In this document: piece after piece, positions 10,301-18,460 of the stretch
Position numbering within the stretch: position 1 is the first letter of the stretch
Layout of the letters: every line of letters starts with the position of its first letter
NCBI GenBank assembly: GCA_028719205.1
Contig: JAQUKH010000002.1
Location: 32,828-96,827, forward strand
Source of the DNA: a bacterium
GTDB lineage: Bacteria; JACRDZ01; JAQUKH01
DNA: 64,000 bases
Reading direction: 5' to 3'
Notes under the pieces: generated by a model
Database searches by the model: none
The model's input: only the letters and a program-made list of their open reading frames with translations
Told to the model about the DNA's origin: nothing
Translations under genes and position numbers: made by a program

Positions 10301-10565
10301 AAACAGAATTTTTTTCTTCAGGGCTTGAAAATTTATTAAGGGCGATCTTCCTTAAGGTTTCCAGTATCCTTTCCTTCATTTCAGCCGCCGCTTTGTTCGT
10401 GAACGTAATAGCGAGGATATTTTCGATTTGCTTCGGATCAGATCCTTCCTTGAATAGCAGGCTTAAATAATGTCTGGCAAGCGCGTAAGTTTTCCCCGAC
10501 CCCGCGGACGCTTCGACGACATGAACACAGGGATTATCGGGAATTGGTTCAAATAAACTATTCAT
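7389..10565 (-). CDS. addA: AddA-like UvrD helicase with C-terminal nuclease
   Basis: This is the probable A subunit of the AddAB double-strand-break repair enzyme (1058 aa). Helicase motifs run in order: Walker A ASAGSGKTYA near the N-terminus, TFTNKAAAEM, DEFQDTS, GDKKQAIFRFRGG, NYRSQ, TIHKSKGL and SLTRAKNELY. The C-terminus has a PD-(D/E)XK-type core, VWIVEYKTKSE. It ends a three-gene minus-strand operon after rmuC and DUF169 and overlaps the latter by ATGA. The AddB-like partner lies downstream on the same strand, beyond four signalling genes and a tautomerase gene. Confidence 0.88.
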   Translation of the reverse strand: MNSLFEPIPDNPCVHVVEASAGSGKTYALARHYLSLLFKEGSDPKQIENILAITFTNKAAAEMKERILETLRKIALNKFSSPEEKNSVLESICNTTNIQKKAQYLMDYILANYNFLQVQTIDSFINKILISCAFRLNISSNFEIRDDHLPLLLYSLDECIDKANHDKTTRDIFNNFLHQYLYLENKAGWIPKKDILNLINSMYSRKNTYGKNFQKFDLKGENILISKRALLKLYRDLNNKMTPDINGTFRKTLNNFVQNNKDNFDFADIGKKSFLKDELPALKNKTIPDELIKLWENIHREIIRVSEKESAAFFNCYIDIFDMVYDIFRRNARKNDLLFLGELNEQAHLLIRQNEINVPELYYRLSTRIRHFLIDEFQDTSVLQWQNFEIMIEEILSTGGSFFYVGDKKQAIFRFRGGECSLFDEIKNTYPEYVKENYLNTNYRSQKEIVEFTNSIFAENNLKRFIEYQQNEDDDLRNFSKTCIEEILNIFSRAEQKYRKDDKYQYGFVRAEAVEITDKDEKYEIIKEKLLNLIEQLKTRNRAGLKDIAILCRENEYVETVSGWLIDKNIPVESDKTLNIKNNVFINELTSFLKFLNSPIDNLSFASFIMGNIFLKESGIDKKIIENFLFALRENSSTKNDHYIYREFQNMYPDIWNNLIDNFFKTVGFTELYEFVIEIYKKFNVFKNFPYQQAFFIHFLQMIKEGEKDYNGITDFLEYFKGLNNKSIFVNVKGVDAIKVMTIHKSKGLGFGTVIIPFLEFDMKHFKSNKKQNISFIDKDPENLSLVRLDKKYAQLSDQIASMHTEEYKKTFIDELNTLYVSLTRAKNELYIFIPFSFKKSADKNGELRTANTAKYLIPENIYNKGERHEYFTESDDKTSYITLSLPEYKEWIEFIKEDFLDVNSIRNRDKVLKGNFLHEMLSSIENLEHQNLDDAIKKGASKARNLFPGITDYSEFSSIITKLVKNNDLRKFFYISDGKVYLEKDIVDRLGNTKRIDRLIVREKEVWIVEYKTKSESSLNYKEQIDIYAGLVKELFPEKQIKGFAMFLEEAEVEEVA

Positions 10566-11314
10566 ATGATCCTTTTCTTGACCTTTTCCCAGCTTTTTGT
10601 GATTAAAAAACTTTCATCCATATTATCCACCATGCGTTTAAATTTTTTCATCGGTATCGCGAAACTTAATATATCTTTAGGAACATAAGGCCTGGCGGAG
10701 ACATCGAACATTCCTATAACCGCCTGCGGATTTTCCTTCTTATTTTCAAGATACGGGTATTCAATGATCGAAGCGCACCCGGCTCCAAAAGGCGCGATAA
10801 CGGAAAATCTGCTTGTTTCTTCAAAGCCGCTCAATGTGAAAAGCCCGGACAGGATATCGGGTTTCGCATAAAAGATTACTACCGCCGGCTCATCATTCTC
10901 TTCAAGTTTATCCCATCTTTTAAATACGATATATTTCGCGGGAGATTTGAATTTTGGAGAGTTTTTTAAAAGGTCTTCAACTATTTCAGGGGATTTTTTA
11001 TAGCGCTCGCCTTCCAATTTTCCTTCAGTGCCGCTGGATAGGAAATATTTGAAAGAGGGTGATATTTCTACCTCTGAAAAACCAAGATACCTTTCTGCGC
11101 CGCTACAGCCTAAGGAATCCGCGCTGAAACACAAGGATTTTCCATTTCTCACGAGATTTAAAACAGCGATTAAGCATTGGTGGCTGATACTCGGTTTTTT
11201 TACCGCTTTACCATGCCCTTCCTCATCTGTATAATAAAAAATAAATGGCAGTTCAGCTCCATCAAAATATTTCGCCCATAAATCTAGAAATTTGGTTTTA
11301 AATCCTATGTTCAT
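10562..11314 (-). CDS. DUF169 family protein
   Basis: This is a 250-aa protein that resembles the DUF169 family (COG2043), which has no settled function. Visible family-like stretches are the central LSSGTEGKLEG region, the PFGAGCAS motif and the C-terminal AIPMKKFKRM. There is no signal peptide or membrane segment. It is packed between rmuC and addA with 4-nt overlaps at both ends, so translation is likely coupled. The context suggests a link to DNA processing, but nothing in the protein itself shows this. Confidence 0.7.
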   Translation of the reverse strand: MNIGFKTKFLDLWAKYFDGAELPFIFYYTDEEGHGKAVKKPSISHQCLIAVLNLVRNGKSLCFSADSLGCSGAERYLGFSEVEISPSFKYFLSSGTEGKLEGERYKKSPEIVEDLLKNSPKFKSPAKYIVFKRWDKLEENDEPAVVIFYAKPDILSGLFTLSGFEETSRFSVIAPFGAGCASIIEYPYLENKKENPQAVIGMFDVSARPYVPKDILSFAIPMKKFKRMVDNMDESFLITKSWEKVKKRII

Positions 11315-12699
11315 TTTTGATCTTTAGATTTATTATTTTCTTCCTGAGATCTAACCGGAATTTGTTCAATTGAAGTGATTTCAGGAAGGTCCTTGTTTTC
11401 GCACGCGCCTAATTCCTTGAATTTTCTGACGCTTACCAAAACGCGTGTTTCCAGCGAATTTACCATATTGTTAAAGGATGTAACAGCCTGTTTAAGATTG
11501 GTTCCTGTTTTATTTATATGTTCAATAAATGGCTCGAAACGTTTATATAATTCTTTCCCCAGATCCGCTATCTTTTGCGCGTTTTCAGTAATTTGTTCCT
11601 GCCGCCATCCGTAGGCTACGGCGCGAAGCAGGGCGACCAGAGTGGTAGGTGTCGCGATAATAACCTTGGACGCTATCCCGTCTTCAATGATCGCGGGGTC
11701 ATTTTCCAGTGCCGCGCTTAAAAATGATTCAGCGGGCATGAACATAACGACAAATTCCGGCGCTTTTGGGAACTGGTTCCAATAGTTTTTCTCGGACAGG
11801 GATTTTATATGTTTTCTTACCTGCTGGGTATGTTTTAAAAGAAATAATTTCTTTTTTTCTTCAGTATCCTGGGCAATAGCATCAAGATAAGAATCCAAAG
11901 GCACTTTGCTGTCAACAACGATTTCCCTGTCGTTAGGAAGATGAATGATCATATCAGGCCGCGACCGGCCTTCTTCGGTATTTACGGAAACCTGCTCAGA
12001 GTAATCGCAATGTTCGGACATCCCCGCGAGTTCAACTACTCTTTTTAACGTGATCTCTCCCCATCTGCCGCGTACCTCCGGCCTTCTAAGAGCGGAAACC
12101 AGGTTGCCAGTTTCTTTTTGCAGCTGCTGTTCGGATGATATGAGCGATTTGATCTGACTATCCAGGTTCGCGTAGTCCGAGGCCCGGTTCTTTTCCAGTT
12201 CATTTATCTGTTTTTCATATTTTTGCAAAGAATCGGCAAGAGGTTGGACAAGATTTTTAATCGCGGTTTCCTTAGTATCAAAATCACCTTTTGCCTTGCT
12301 TAAAATAACAGTCAAATTTTCCCTGGCGAGTTCCAAAAACGCCTTATTATTGCTTTTTAACGCCTCACCTGATAAAGCCTGAAAAGCGGTTGTTAGTTTT
12401 TCCTGTGCCTGTTCCAGGAGTTTTTTCTGCTCCTCAATATTTTTATTTGCCTCCTCAAGCCGCGTTTCCGCGGTTGTTTTAGCTTTCTGGGACGATTCGA
12501 GGCTAGAACGAAGATCGCCGATAAGATTTTCTTTTTGTCCAATCTGCTTTTGCAATTCATTAGCGGAGTTTTCAAAGACAGCGATTTGGCTTTTCAGTTC
12601 ATTTAAAAGAGTTTCATCTTTTTTGTGTTTAGAGGAGGCTAAAAACCATCCGGCAATTATTCCAAAAAATACTAAAAGGATATAAATCAATATTTGCAT
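11311..12699 (-). CDS. rmuC: RmuC-like DNA recombination protein
   Basis: This is a 462-aa RmuC family protein, proposed to limit DNA inversions and to have a nuclease-like fold. An N-terminal membrane helix (about 2-20) is followed by a long coiled coil (25-200). The conserved globular core has RRPEVRGRWGE, the active-site-like DSKVPLDSY, and ATPTTLVALLRAVAYGW. It is the first gene of the rmuC-DUF169-addA operon. In front of the ATG there is no Shine-Dalgarno but a TGATATATT extended -10 sequence 7 nt away, which suggests another leaderless start. Confidence 0.92.
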   Translation of the reverse strand: MQILIYILLVFFGIIAGWFLASSKHKKDETLLNELKSQIAVFENSANELQKQIGQKENLIGDLRSSLESSQKAKTTAETRLEEANKNIEEQKKLLEQAQEKLTTAFQALSGEALKSNNKAFLELARENLTVILSKAKGDFDTKETAIKNLVQPLADSLQKYEKQINELEKNRASDYANLDSQIKSLISSEQQLQKETGNLVSALRRPEVRGRWGEITLKRVVELAGMSEHCDYSEQVSVNTEEGRSRPDMIIHLPNDREIVVDSKVPLDSYLDAIAQDTEEKKKLFLLKHTQQVRKHIKSLSEKNYWNQFPKAPEFVVMFMPAESFLSAALENDPAIIEDGIASKVIIATPTTLVALLRAVAYGWRQEQITENAQKIADLGKELYKRFEPFIEHINKTGTNLKQAVTSFNNMVNSLETRVLVSVRKFKELGACENKDLPEITSIEQIPVRSQEENNKSKDQK

Positions 12700-12753
12700 G
12701 ATTTATAATATATCAGAAAATGTAATTGTTTTATACTAAAATTACTTCTTAGT

Positions 12754-12783
12754 TTGCCAAAATTTAAATTTTTAGTTTATAAT
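12754..12783 (+). promoter_or_regulatory. Promoter of larC, leaderless type
   Basis: TTGCCA (12754-12759), an 18-nt spacer and a perfect TATAAT (12778-12783) end 7 nt before the larC ATG at 12791. No ribosome binding site lies between them. Confidence 0.55.
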
Positions 12784-12790
12784 ACAAGAT

Positions 12791-13936
12791 ATGAAAACAG
12801 CCTATTTTGATTGTTTCAGCGGTATAAGCGGGGATATGATCCTGGGAAGCCTTATTGACGCGGGGTTGGACTTTAACAGATTTAAAAAAGAGCTTGGATT
12901 TCTTAACCTGAAAGAATATTCCCTGCAGGCAAAAAAGGTGAAACGCGGTTCTTTAATGGGAACTAAGTTTGATGTTATTATAAATAAGAACGCGAAAGGC
13001 CGTGCTTATAATGAAATTATTAAATTGATCAAAAACAGCGGTTTAAATAAAAAGGTGAAAGAAAAAAGCCTTAAAATATTTCAACGGCTGGCGGTTTCTG
13101 AAGCAAAACTTCACGGTGTTCCTGTCTCAAAAGTTCATTTTCATGAATTAAGTTCAATAGACACAATTGTTGATATTGTGGGAAGCGTGATCGCATTCGA
13201 TATTCTGGGCATAGAAAAAATCTATTCATCAAGCCTGCCGTTGGGGCAGGGTGTGGTTAAAACCATGCACGGGATGCTGCCCGTTCCCGCGCCCGCTACA
13301 GCGGATTTGTTGAGGGATGTTCCTGTCCGTTTAGGGGATGGGACATTTGAATTGGTTACGCCGACAGGCGCGGTAATAATATCTGAAATGTCTGACGGAT
13401 TCGGGAAATGTCCTGAAATGAAGATAAAAAATATAGGTTATGGCGCGGGCGGCAGGGATTTGCCAAATACGCCGAATCTTCTGCGCGTTATCATTGGCGA
13501 ATCATCTGAAAACGAGGAAGAAGATATTATTACGGTGATCGAAACAAACATCGACGACATGAATCCGCAGATCCTGGGATATTTAATGGAAAAGCTTATG
13601 CAAAAAGGCGCTTTGGATGTTTTCTTCACGCCGGTTTACGGTAAAAAGAACAGGCCGGGAATTTTGCTTACGGTTTTATCAGAAATCCCGAAGGCTGATA
13701 ATTTTATTAAGATTATTTTAGAAGAAACAACAGTTTTTGGCGTGAGGATGTATGAAACAAGACGAAAAAAATTGAAAAGAGAAATAAAAGAAGTGAAAAC
13801 TAAATACGGAAAAGTAAAAGTGAAATATGGTTATCTTAACGGCAAAATTATTAAATCCCAGCCGGAATATGAAGATTGCAAGAAGATCGCGGAAGAGAAG
13901 AATATCCAACTGAATAAAATTTTAAGAGAGATTTAG
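12791..13936 (+). CDS. larC: Nickel insertion protein LarC (DUF111)
   Basis: LarC uses CTP to insert nickel into the pincer nucleotide cofactor of lactate racemase and related LarA enzymes. The 381-aa protein starts with the family signature YFDCFSGISGDMILGSL. It keeps HFHELSSIDTIVDIVG, the LVTPTGA stretch and ETNIDDMNPQ. In Lactiplantibacillus LarC is made from two frames by frameshifting; here it is one continuous frame. No larA, larB or larE is nearby. It is divergent from rmuC. Confidence 0.92.
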   Translation: MKTAYFDCFSGISGDMILGSLIDAGLDFNRFKKELGFLNLKEYSLQAKKVKRGSLMGTKFDVIINKNAKGRAYNEIIKLIKNSGLNKKVKEKSLKIFQRLAVSEAKLHGVPVSKVHFHELSSIDTIVDIVGSVIAFDILGIEKIYSSSLPLGQGVVKTMHGMLPVPAPATADLLRDVPVRLGDGTFELVTPTGAVIISEMSDGFGKCPEMKIKNIGYGAGGRDLPNTPNLLRVIIGESSENEEEDIITVIETNIDDMNPQILGYLMEKLMQKGALDVFFTPVYGKKNRPGILLTVLSEIPKADNFIKIILEETTVFGVRMYETRRKKLKREIKEVKTKYGKVKVKYGYLNGKIIKSQPEYEDCKKIAEEKNIQLNKILREI

Positions 13937-13956
13937 TAGTTTTTCGCATATGTAAT

Positions 13957-14008
13957 TTTACATAAAGGTATAAATATCTCTTGACAAATTTACACAAAGG
14001 TGTAAAAT
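13957..14008 (+). promoter_or_regulatory. Promoter and tandem palindromic operator of the DUF4143 ATPase
   Basis: TTGACA (13981-13986), a 16-nt spacer and TAAAAT (14003-14008) form a strong promoter ending 7 nt before the ATG. Two similar 18-nt elements lie in it: TTTACATAAAGGTATAAA (13957-13974) and TTTACACAAAGGTGTAAA (13989-14006). The second has perfect 7-bp arms and covers the spacer and -10 box. The two copies are 32 bp apart, about three helical turns. This is the layout of a repressor operator. Confidence 0.65.
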
Positions 14009-14015
14009 AACCTTT

Positions 14016-15257
14016 ATGAAAAGGACACAATCTCTTTATATTTTTGATCCCGATGTTAATGCCGGGAAAATGATATTTTTATTCGGGCCGCGCCAGGTCG
14101 GGAAAACTACGTTTGTAAAAAACAAACTAAAAGAGTTAAAGCAGGAATATCTTTATTTTGATTGGGATGATCCATATGTAAAAATGGAATACTCGAAAAA
14201 TCCGCATTTTTTAAAACCTCATTTAGCGAAAATATCTCAAAAACGGCCTCTCGTGGTCTTCGATGAAATCCATAAGCACAAAAACTGGAAAAATATTTTA
14301 AAAGGATTGTATGATATTCATATCGATGAGGCACAGTTTGTTATAACGGGGAGCGCCCGGCTTGATTATTTCAGGCAGTCCGGAGACAGCCTTGTAGGCA
14401 GGTATTTTTCATATCGGCTTCTTCCTCTGGGATTAGCGGAAGCGGCAGGTAACTTTGATTCTATCTTAAATGATGATACCTTTTTATTCTACCCTGATAA
14501 AAAAAAGTTATTAGCTATTATACAAAAAACAGAAGAAAAGCCATTTAAGGATTCTTTTAAAAAATTAATGGAATTTGGAGGCTTCCCGGAACCTTTTACC
14601 AGGGCAAAAAACAATTTTTCTATTAAATGGCGAAAAGATTATAAATCTCTTTTGGTATATGAAGATTTAAGAGATTTGACGCGTATTCAGGATATTAAAG
14701 GGATTGAACAGCTTTTACTGCTTCTTCCGGAGAGGGTCGGATCTCCATTGAGTATTAATTCTCTTAAAAATATCCTGCAGGTTAATCATAGAACTGTCTC
14801 TGTGTGGCTTGAAGCATTAAAAAAAGTATATTTGATTTTTTCGTTAATGCCGTGGGCTAAGAACATTGCCAAAGCCATTAAAAAGGAAGAAAAAATATAT
14901 TTTTTTGATTGGACAATGATAGACGATGAGGGTGCGCGATTTGAAAATGCGATAGCCGTAAGTTTATTCCGGTTAATTTCCCGGTGGAATGAATTAGGGT
15001 TAGGCGATTTTGAATTAAGATATATAAGAAATCAACAGGGGCATGAGGTTGATTTTCTGGTTATTAAGAACCAGAAGCCATTTGCTCTTTTTGAAGCAAA
15101 AAACAGCGATATTAATATCGCGAAATCCGGAATTTATTTCAGTGAACATTTGAAAATTCCTTATTATCAATTGGTGAATAAAAAAGATATTGTCGAGGCA
15201 TATCCAAAAGATAGATATATTATTTCAGCATGGAGATTTTTAGGACTATTGGGATAG
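14016..15257 (+). CDS. AAA ATPase with DUF4143 domain
   Basis: This is a 413-aa ATPase of the widespread AAA_14/DUF4143 group, whose role is unknown. Walker A is GPRQVGKTTF, Walker B is LVVFDEIHK, and a sensor-like ITGSARLDYF follows. The C-terminal DUF4143 part holds ENAIAVSLF and a nuclease-like HEVDFLVIK...FEAK arrangement. Such genes are mobile accessory genes often scattered across bacterial genomes. The start has no Shine-Dalgarno and follows the -10 box by 7 nt. The paired palindromes in the promoter suggest tight, perhaps self-acting, control. Confidence 0.88.
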   Translation: MKRTQSLYIFDPDVNAGKMIFLFGPRQVGKTTFVKNKLKELKQEYLYFDWDDPYVKMEYSKNPHFLKPHLAKISQKRPLVVFDEIHKHKNWKNILKGLYDIHIDEAQFVITGSARLDYFRQSGDSLVGRYFSYRLLPLGLAEAAGNFDSILNDDTFLFYPDKKKLLAIIQKTEEKPFKDSFKKLMEFGGFPEPFTRAKNNFSIKWRKDYKSLLVYEDLRDLTRIQDIKGIEQLLLLLPERVGSPLSINSLKNILQVNHRTVSVWLEALKKVYLIFSLMPWAKNIAKAIKKEEKIYFFDWTMIDDEGARFENAIAVSLFRLISRWNELGLGDFELRYIRNQQGHEVDFLVIKNQKPFALFEAKNSDINIAKSGIYFSEHLKIPYYQLVNKKDIVEAYPKDRYIISAWRFLGLLG

Positions 15258-15287
15258 AATTTAGAAAATCGATACTTGTGAAAAAAT

Positions 15288-16514
15288 ATGAATTTTAATT
15301 TAGAAACTGTTTTTATCATTCAAAGTCTAATAATTATTGTTTTACCTTTTATCTTATGGAATACAAAGATAATAAGATCTTTTGTTCCGCTTGTTGTCAT
15401 TCAGATTTTTGTAGGTATTTTGCTTGGCCCGTCAATTTTGGGAAGGATATCGCAAAGTAGTTATAATTTGTTGTTTCCCGAAAATTCATTAATGATCCTT
15501 AACGGGCTTTATTGGCTGGCTTTGATTTTACTGGGTTTCCAAACGGGTTTACATATTGATCCGGACGAAATAACTAAAAAAGGCACTAAATATGTAATAG
15601 TAAGCGCTTCCTCTCTGATCGTTCCAATGTTTGCAGGCGCGTTGATCGCGGCAAAATTGTATTCTCCTCAATTTATAGGGCCAAACGCCACCCGGTTTTC
15701 GTTTATTGCCGGAATGGCTATCGCGGCGGGTGTGACAGCCCTGCCTGTGCTTTCCGTAATTTTATATGAATTGGAATTAATAAGTAAAAATATAGGGATA
15801 AAGAGCCTCGCGTACGCGGCCGCAAACGACTTGTTTTTGTGGTTATCCATATTAATTTTAAATGTTATATCATCAGGTAATTCCTGTAATATAATTTTTG
15901 AAAGATTGATAATTGTCATAGCTTTTCTTATTTTAAGCTTTTTTGCGGTAAAAAAGTTTTTAACCGTTTTGCTGGATAAAGGTTTTTTGTCAAAAGAGGT
16001 TAAAAATAAAGATCTGGTGATAATACTGTTTTTTGTTTTAATTTATGCTTTTATCGGAGAAATAATAGGGATCAGTTATTTAGTGGGTGCGTTTATTTTT
16101 GGCGTGATTTTCCCGAAGAGCGTATCTAAAAATATTAAAGATAAATTAGAGCAATTCTTATTTGTGATCTTATTGCCGTTTTTATTTATTTTAACCGGTC
16201 TAAAAACATCCTGTGACATTACAAATTACAGGTTTTGGGTACTTTTTATTATTATGACAATAGTAATATCAGGGGCAAATATTATCGGCGCCGCCTTACC
16301 CGAAAAATATTTTGGCACATCTCTTAAAGAATCACTGCAAATAGGAGTTCTTATGCAGACAAAAGGGCTTATGGAAGTTGTATTTTTAAATATGCTGCTG
16401 AATCAGGGGATCATAAATTCTACAACTTTTTCAGCCATGCTTTTTGTAGCGATGGCAACAACAGCACTCACAAAGCCTATGCTGATGCTGTTAGATAAAA
16501 CAAAGTTAAAATAA
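15288..16514 (+). CDS. Cation:proton antiporter, CPA2 type
   Basis: This is a 408-aa membrane protein with about 11-12 hydrophobic helices, of the Na+/H+ exchanger fold (CPA2). The helix with GISYLVGAFIFGVIFP and the LGPSILGRI motif in helix 2 are typical of the family. No C-terminal TrkA-N domain is present. It lies 30 nt after the DUF4143 ATPase and 14 nt before archease. The transported ion cannot be inferred. Confidence 0.88.
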   Translation: MNFNLETVFIIQSLIIIVLPFILWNTKIIRSFVPLVVIQIFVGILLGPSILGRISQSSYNLLFPENSLMILNGLYWLALILLGFQTGLHIDPDEITKKGTKYVIVSASSLIVPMFAGALIAAKLYSPQFIGPNATRFSFIAGMAIAAGVTALPVLSVILYELELISKNIGIKSLAYAAANDLFLWLSILILNVISSGNSCNIIFERLIIVIAFLILSFFAVKKFLTVLLDKGFLSKEVKNKDLVIILFFVLIYAFIGEIIGISYLVGAFIFGVIFPKSVSKNIKDKLEQFLFVILLPFLFILTGLKTSCDITNYRFWVLFIIMTIVISGANIIGAALPEKYFGTSLKESLQIGVLMQTKGLMEVVFLNMLLNQGIINSTTFSAMLFVAMATTALTKPMLMLLDKTKLK

Positions 16515-16528
16515 TAAGGTAACCGTGA

Positions 16529-16954
16529 ATGCAAAAATATGAATTTTTTGACCATGAATCGGATGTCGGAGTAAAAGTTGAGGCTGATAACATCAGTAAT
16601 TTATTTGCCGGCAGTGCGGAAGCTTTGTTTAATTTGATCGGCAGGAAGATCGAGAGAGGGAAAAAATTCCATTTTGATATAGATCTTTCCGCCGAGTCAA
16701 TGGAAGAGCTTTTAGTCAGTTGGCTTAATGAATTGATCTTTCGTTTTGAGGCTGAAGATTTATTTTGTAAGGAGTTTATTACAAAAATTTCAGAGCGGGA
16801 TCAAAAATATTTTATCAACGCGCAGATTAGAGGAGAAAAAATAATCTGGGGGAGCGATGAGATACATCATGAAGTAAAATCCGCGACATACCATCAATTA
16901 AAAGTTGTTGAAAAAGAGGGGAAATATTCTGTGAAAATTGTTTTTGATTTGTAA
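16529..16954 (+). CDS. Archease
   Basis: Archease (141 aa) activates the RNA ligase RtcB by helping guanylylation, in RNA repair and tRNA maturation. The family start YEFFDHESDVGVKVEA and the end ATYHQLKVVEKEG are clear. The usual neighbour rtcB is not in this window, so the partner would be elsewhere or missing. An AAGG-type site lies 10 nt before the ATG. It is probably cotranscribed with the antiporter. Confidence 0.9.
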   Translation: MQKYEFFDHESDVGVKVEADNISNLFAGSAEALFNLIGRKIERGKKFHFDIDLSAESMEELLVSWLNELIFRFEAEDLFCKEFITKISERDQKYFINAQIRGEKIIWGSDEIHHEVKSATYHQLKVVEKEGKYSVKIVFDL

Positions 16955-17040
16955 GCGCGTTGATCGTTATAAGTTTTATTTCACTTGGCTATCCCGGGCC
17001 GAATGAGCAAATGATCAAATCCAAAAGAAGCATGGCGAAG

Positions 17041-17655
17041 TTATTCATTGGGAGAAATTTTAGACACCTGATACCGTATTATCGTCTGATACTTTTTCGG
17101 ATTTCCTTTAAAGAACATTCCCGGCCCTTTTAAATATTCTTCTTCATGCGGCCCCATGATTTTATAACCTTCGTCGTTGATAAATTTATGCAGTTTTTCA
17201 ATAGCCGGAGTTTCTTCGCTGTATGGCCCGATGTAAAGTATTTCCGCGATAATGCCGTATTCCCAATATTCGATCCTTGCGGACAGGGAAGATCTTTCTT
17301 TTTCGGCTGGAAGGGTTTCCACAGTTTCAGGTATCTGCAATCCGTAAATTCCGACCCATTCGTTTTTAGGGGTCTCAGGCGGTTTAGGCCAGCGTGCCCG
17401 CGGCGCGGATATTTTTAATCCCTTTGAAATTTTTTTAAGTTTATAAAATGCTTTGAAAAGAGTTTTGAATGCCTGTCCGCTGACTACATTCGGGTCTCCG
17501 GTAACTTCAACCACAAGCATTTTTTCTCTGGGAAAAGCCGTTATTTTGGGATCTTTTAAGTATTCATATTCCTTAAAGTTATTTGACGGGAAAAGAAAAA
17601 ATAGTACAACAATGAACGCGATAATAATTGCTATTGAAATTCTTATCATGACCAT
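17041..17655 (-). CDS. Membrane-anchored GyrI-like ligand-binding protein
   Basis: This 204-aa protein has one N-terminal membrane helix (about 4-24) and then a GyrI-like/SRPBCC-style small-molecule-binding domain (about 38-198). Visible parts are the YIGPYSEETPAIEKLHKFI stretch and the closing YQTIIRYQVSK strand. Anchored, non-DNA-binding members of this family are uncharacterised. It follows the YceH gene by 6 nt on the same strand, so the two form an operon. Confidence 0.75.
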   Translation of the reverse strand: MVMIRISIAIIIAFIVVLFFLFPSNNFKEYEYLKDPKITAFPREKMLVVEVTGDPNVVSGQAFKTLFKAFYKLKKISKGLKISAPRARWPKPPETPKNEWVGIYGLQIPETVETLPAEKERSSLSARIEYWEYGIIAEILYIGPYSEETPAIEKLHKFINDEGYKIMGPHEEEYLKGPGMFFKGNPKKYQTIIRYQVSKISPNE

Positions 17656-17661
17656 TTCTCC

Positions 17662-18315
17662 TTATTCAAACTGTTTTTTAAATCCCGCGAATTGATCTTT
17701 CAGTATTTCAACCTCTTTTTGCAGTGACGCGATATTTTGTTCAAGGATATCTATTCTTTTATTTTCAGATTGGACTTCTATAGCTGCTGCTTCAGGAGGC
17801 GGGGTCAGATTGACGGACACTTCGCCGCAGAAAAGATGGGCGTACCTGCGCTCTTTACGTCCTGCCTCGCGCGGAAGGTGCGTGACATATGGGCCAAATG
17901 CCGGATCCATAAGTGTTTGCAGGACTGCTTCAACCTCGCCCAGGTCTTTAAATTTATGCATCCGTTCCGTATGTGTCCGCAATTCCCCCAGTGTCTGCGG
18001 CCCGCGCAGAAAAAGCTCGCAGATTACCGGCAATTGCAGCGAAGAAAATTTAAGGGTTTCCATATTATGCTTATACTTTGGCACACGGCCTTCCATGGTT
18101 GTAGTATGCCATACCAAAAGTTTAGCCCGAAGGTTGTCCAACGCGCGGACTATGGTTGTTTCATCAAGCTTCATTACCGGATCCCGGTTTGATTTCTGGT
18201 TGCAGGCATTAGTAAGGGCATTTAAGGAAAGCGGATAATATTCCGGCGTAGTAATTTCTTTTTCAATTAAAGATCCCAATACGCGCGCTTCAACAGCAGT
18301 AAGTATGATGTCCAT
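17662..18315 (-). CDS. YceH-like DUF480 protein
   Basis: This 217-aa protein belongs to the UPF0502/YceH family, which has two winged-helix domains and no firm function. The hallmark N-terminus VEARVLGSLIEKEITTPEYYPLSLNAL and the central LRGPQTLGELRTHTERM are present. The last 35 residues form a coiled coil that may oligomerise the protein. A clean AAGGAG site precedes the ATG. It leads a two-gene operon with the GyrI-like protein. Confidence 0.9.
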   Translation of the reverse strand: MDIILTAVEARVLGSLIEKEITTPEYYPLSLNALTNACNQKSNRDPVMKLDETTIVRALDNLRAKLLVWHTTTMEGRVPKYKHNMETLKFSSLQLPVICELFLRGPQTLGELRTHTERMHKFKDLGEVEAVLQTLMDPAFGPYVTHLPREAGRKERRYAHLFCGEVSVNLTPPPEAAAIEVQSENKRIDILEQNIASLQKEVEILKDQFAGFKKQFE

Positions 18316-18401
18316 GCGGATCTCCTTTTTTAAACTTACACAATATATTCTATATGTTTTTATTTTTTTTGTCCATTAATGATTTGGAAAGCCAATTCTT
18401 A

Positions 18402-18430
18402 TTGACAAGGTAGGGATGTAAGTGTTAATG
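18402..18430 (+). promoter_or_regulatory. Promoter of nucleotidyltransferase-like gene
   Basis: TTGACA (18402-18407) is followed after 16 or 17 nt by a weak GTTAAT/TTAATG -10 box. The leader then carries a good AAGGAG site before the ATG at 18461. Confidence 0.4.
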
Positions 18431-18460
18431 TAAACAACATAAATTAAGAAGGAGAATATT

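Noticed and set aside
17737-18238. Long plus-strand frames opposite the YceH gene
   Set aside because: They are antisense shadows of a well-conserved gene, with low-complexity translation and no family likeness.
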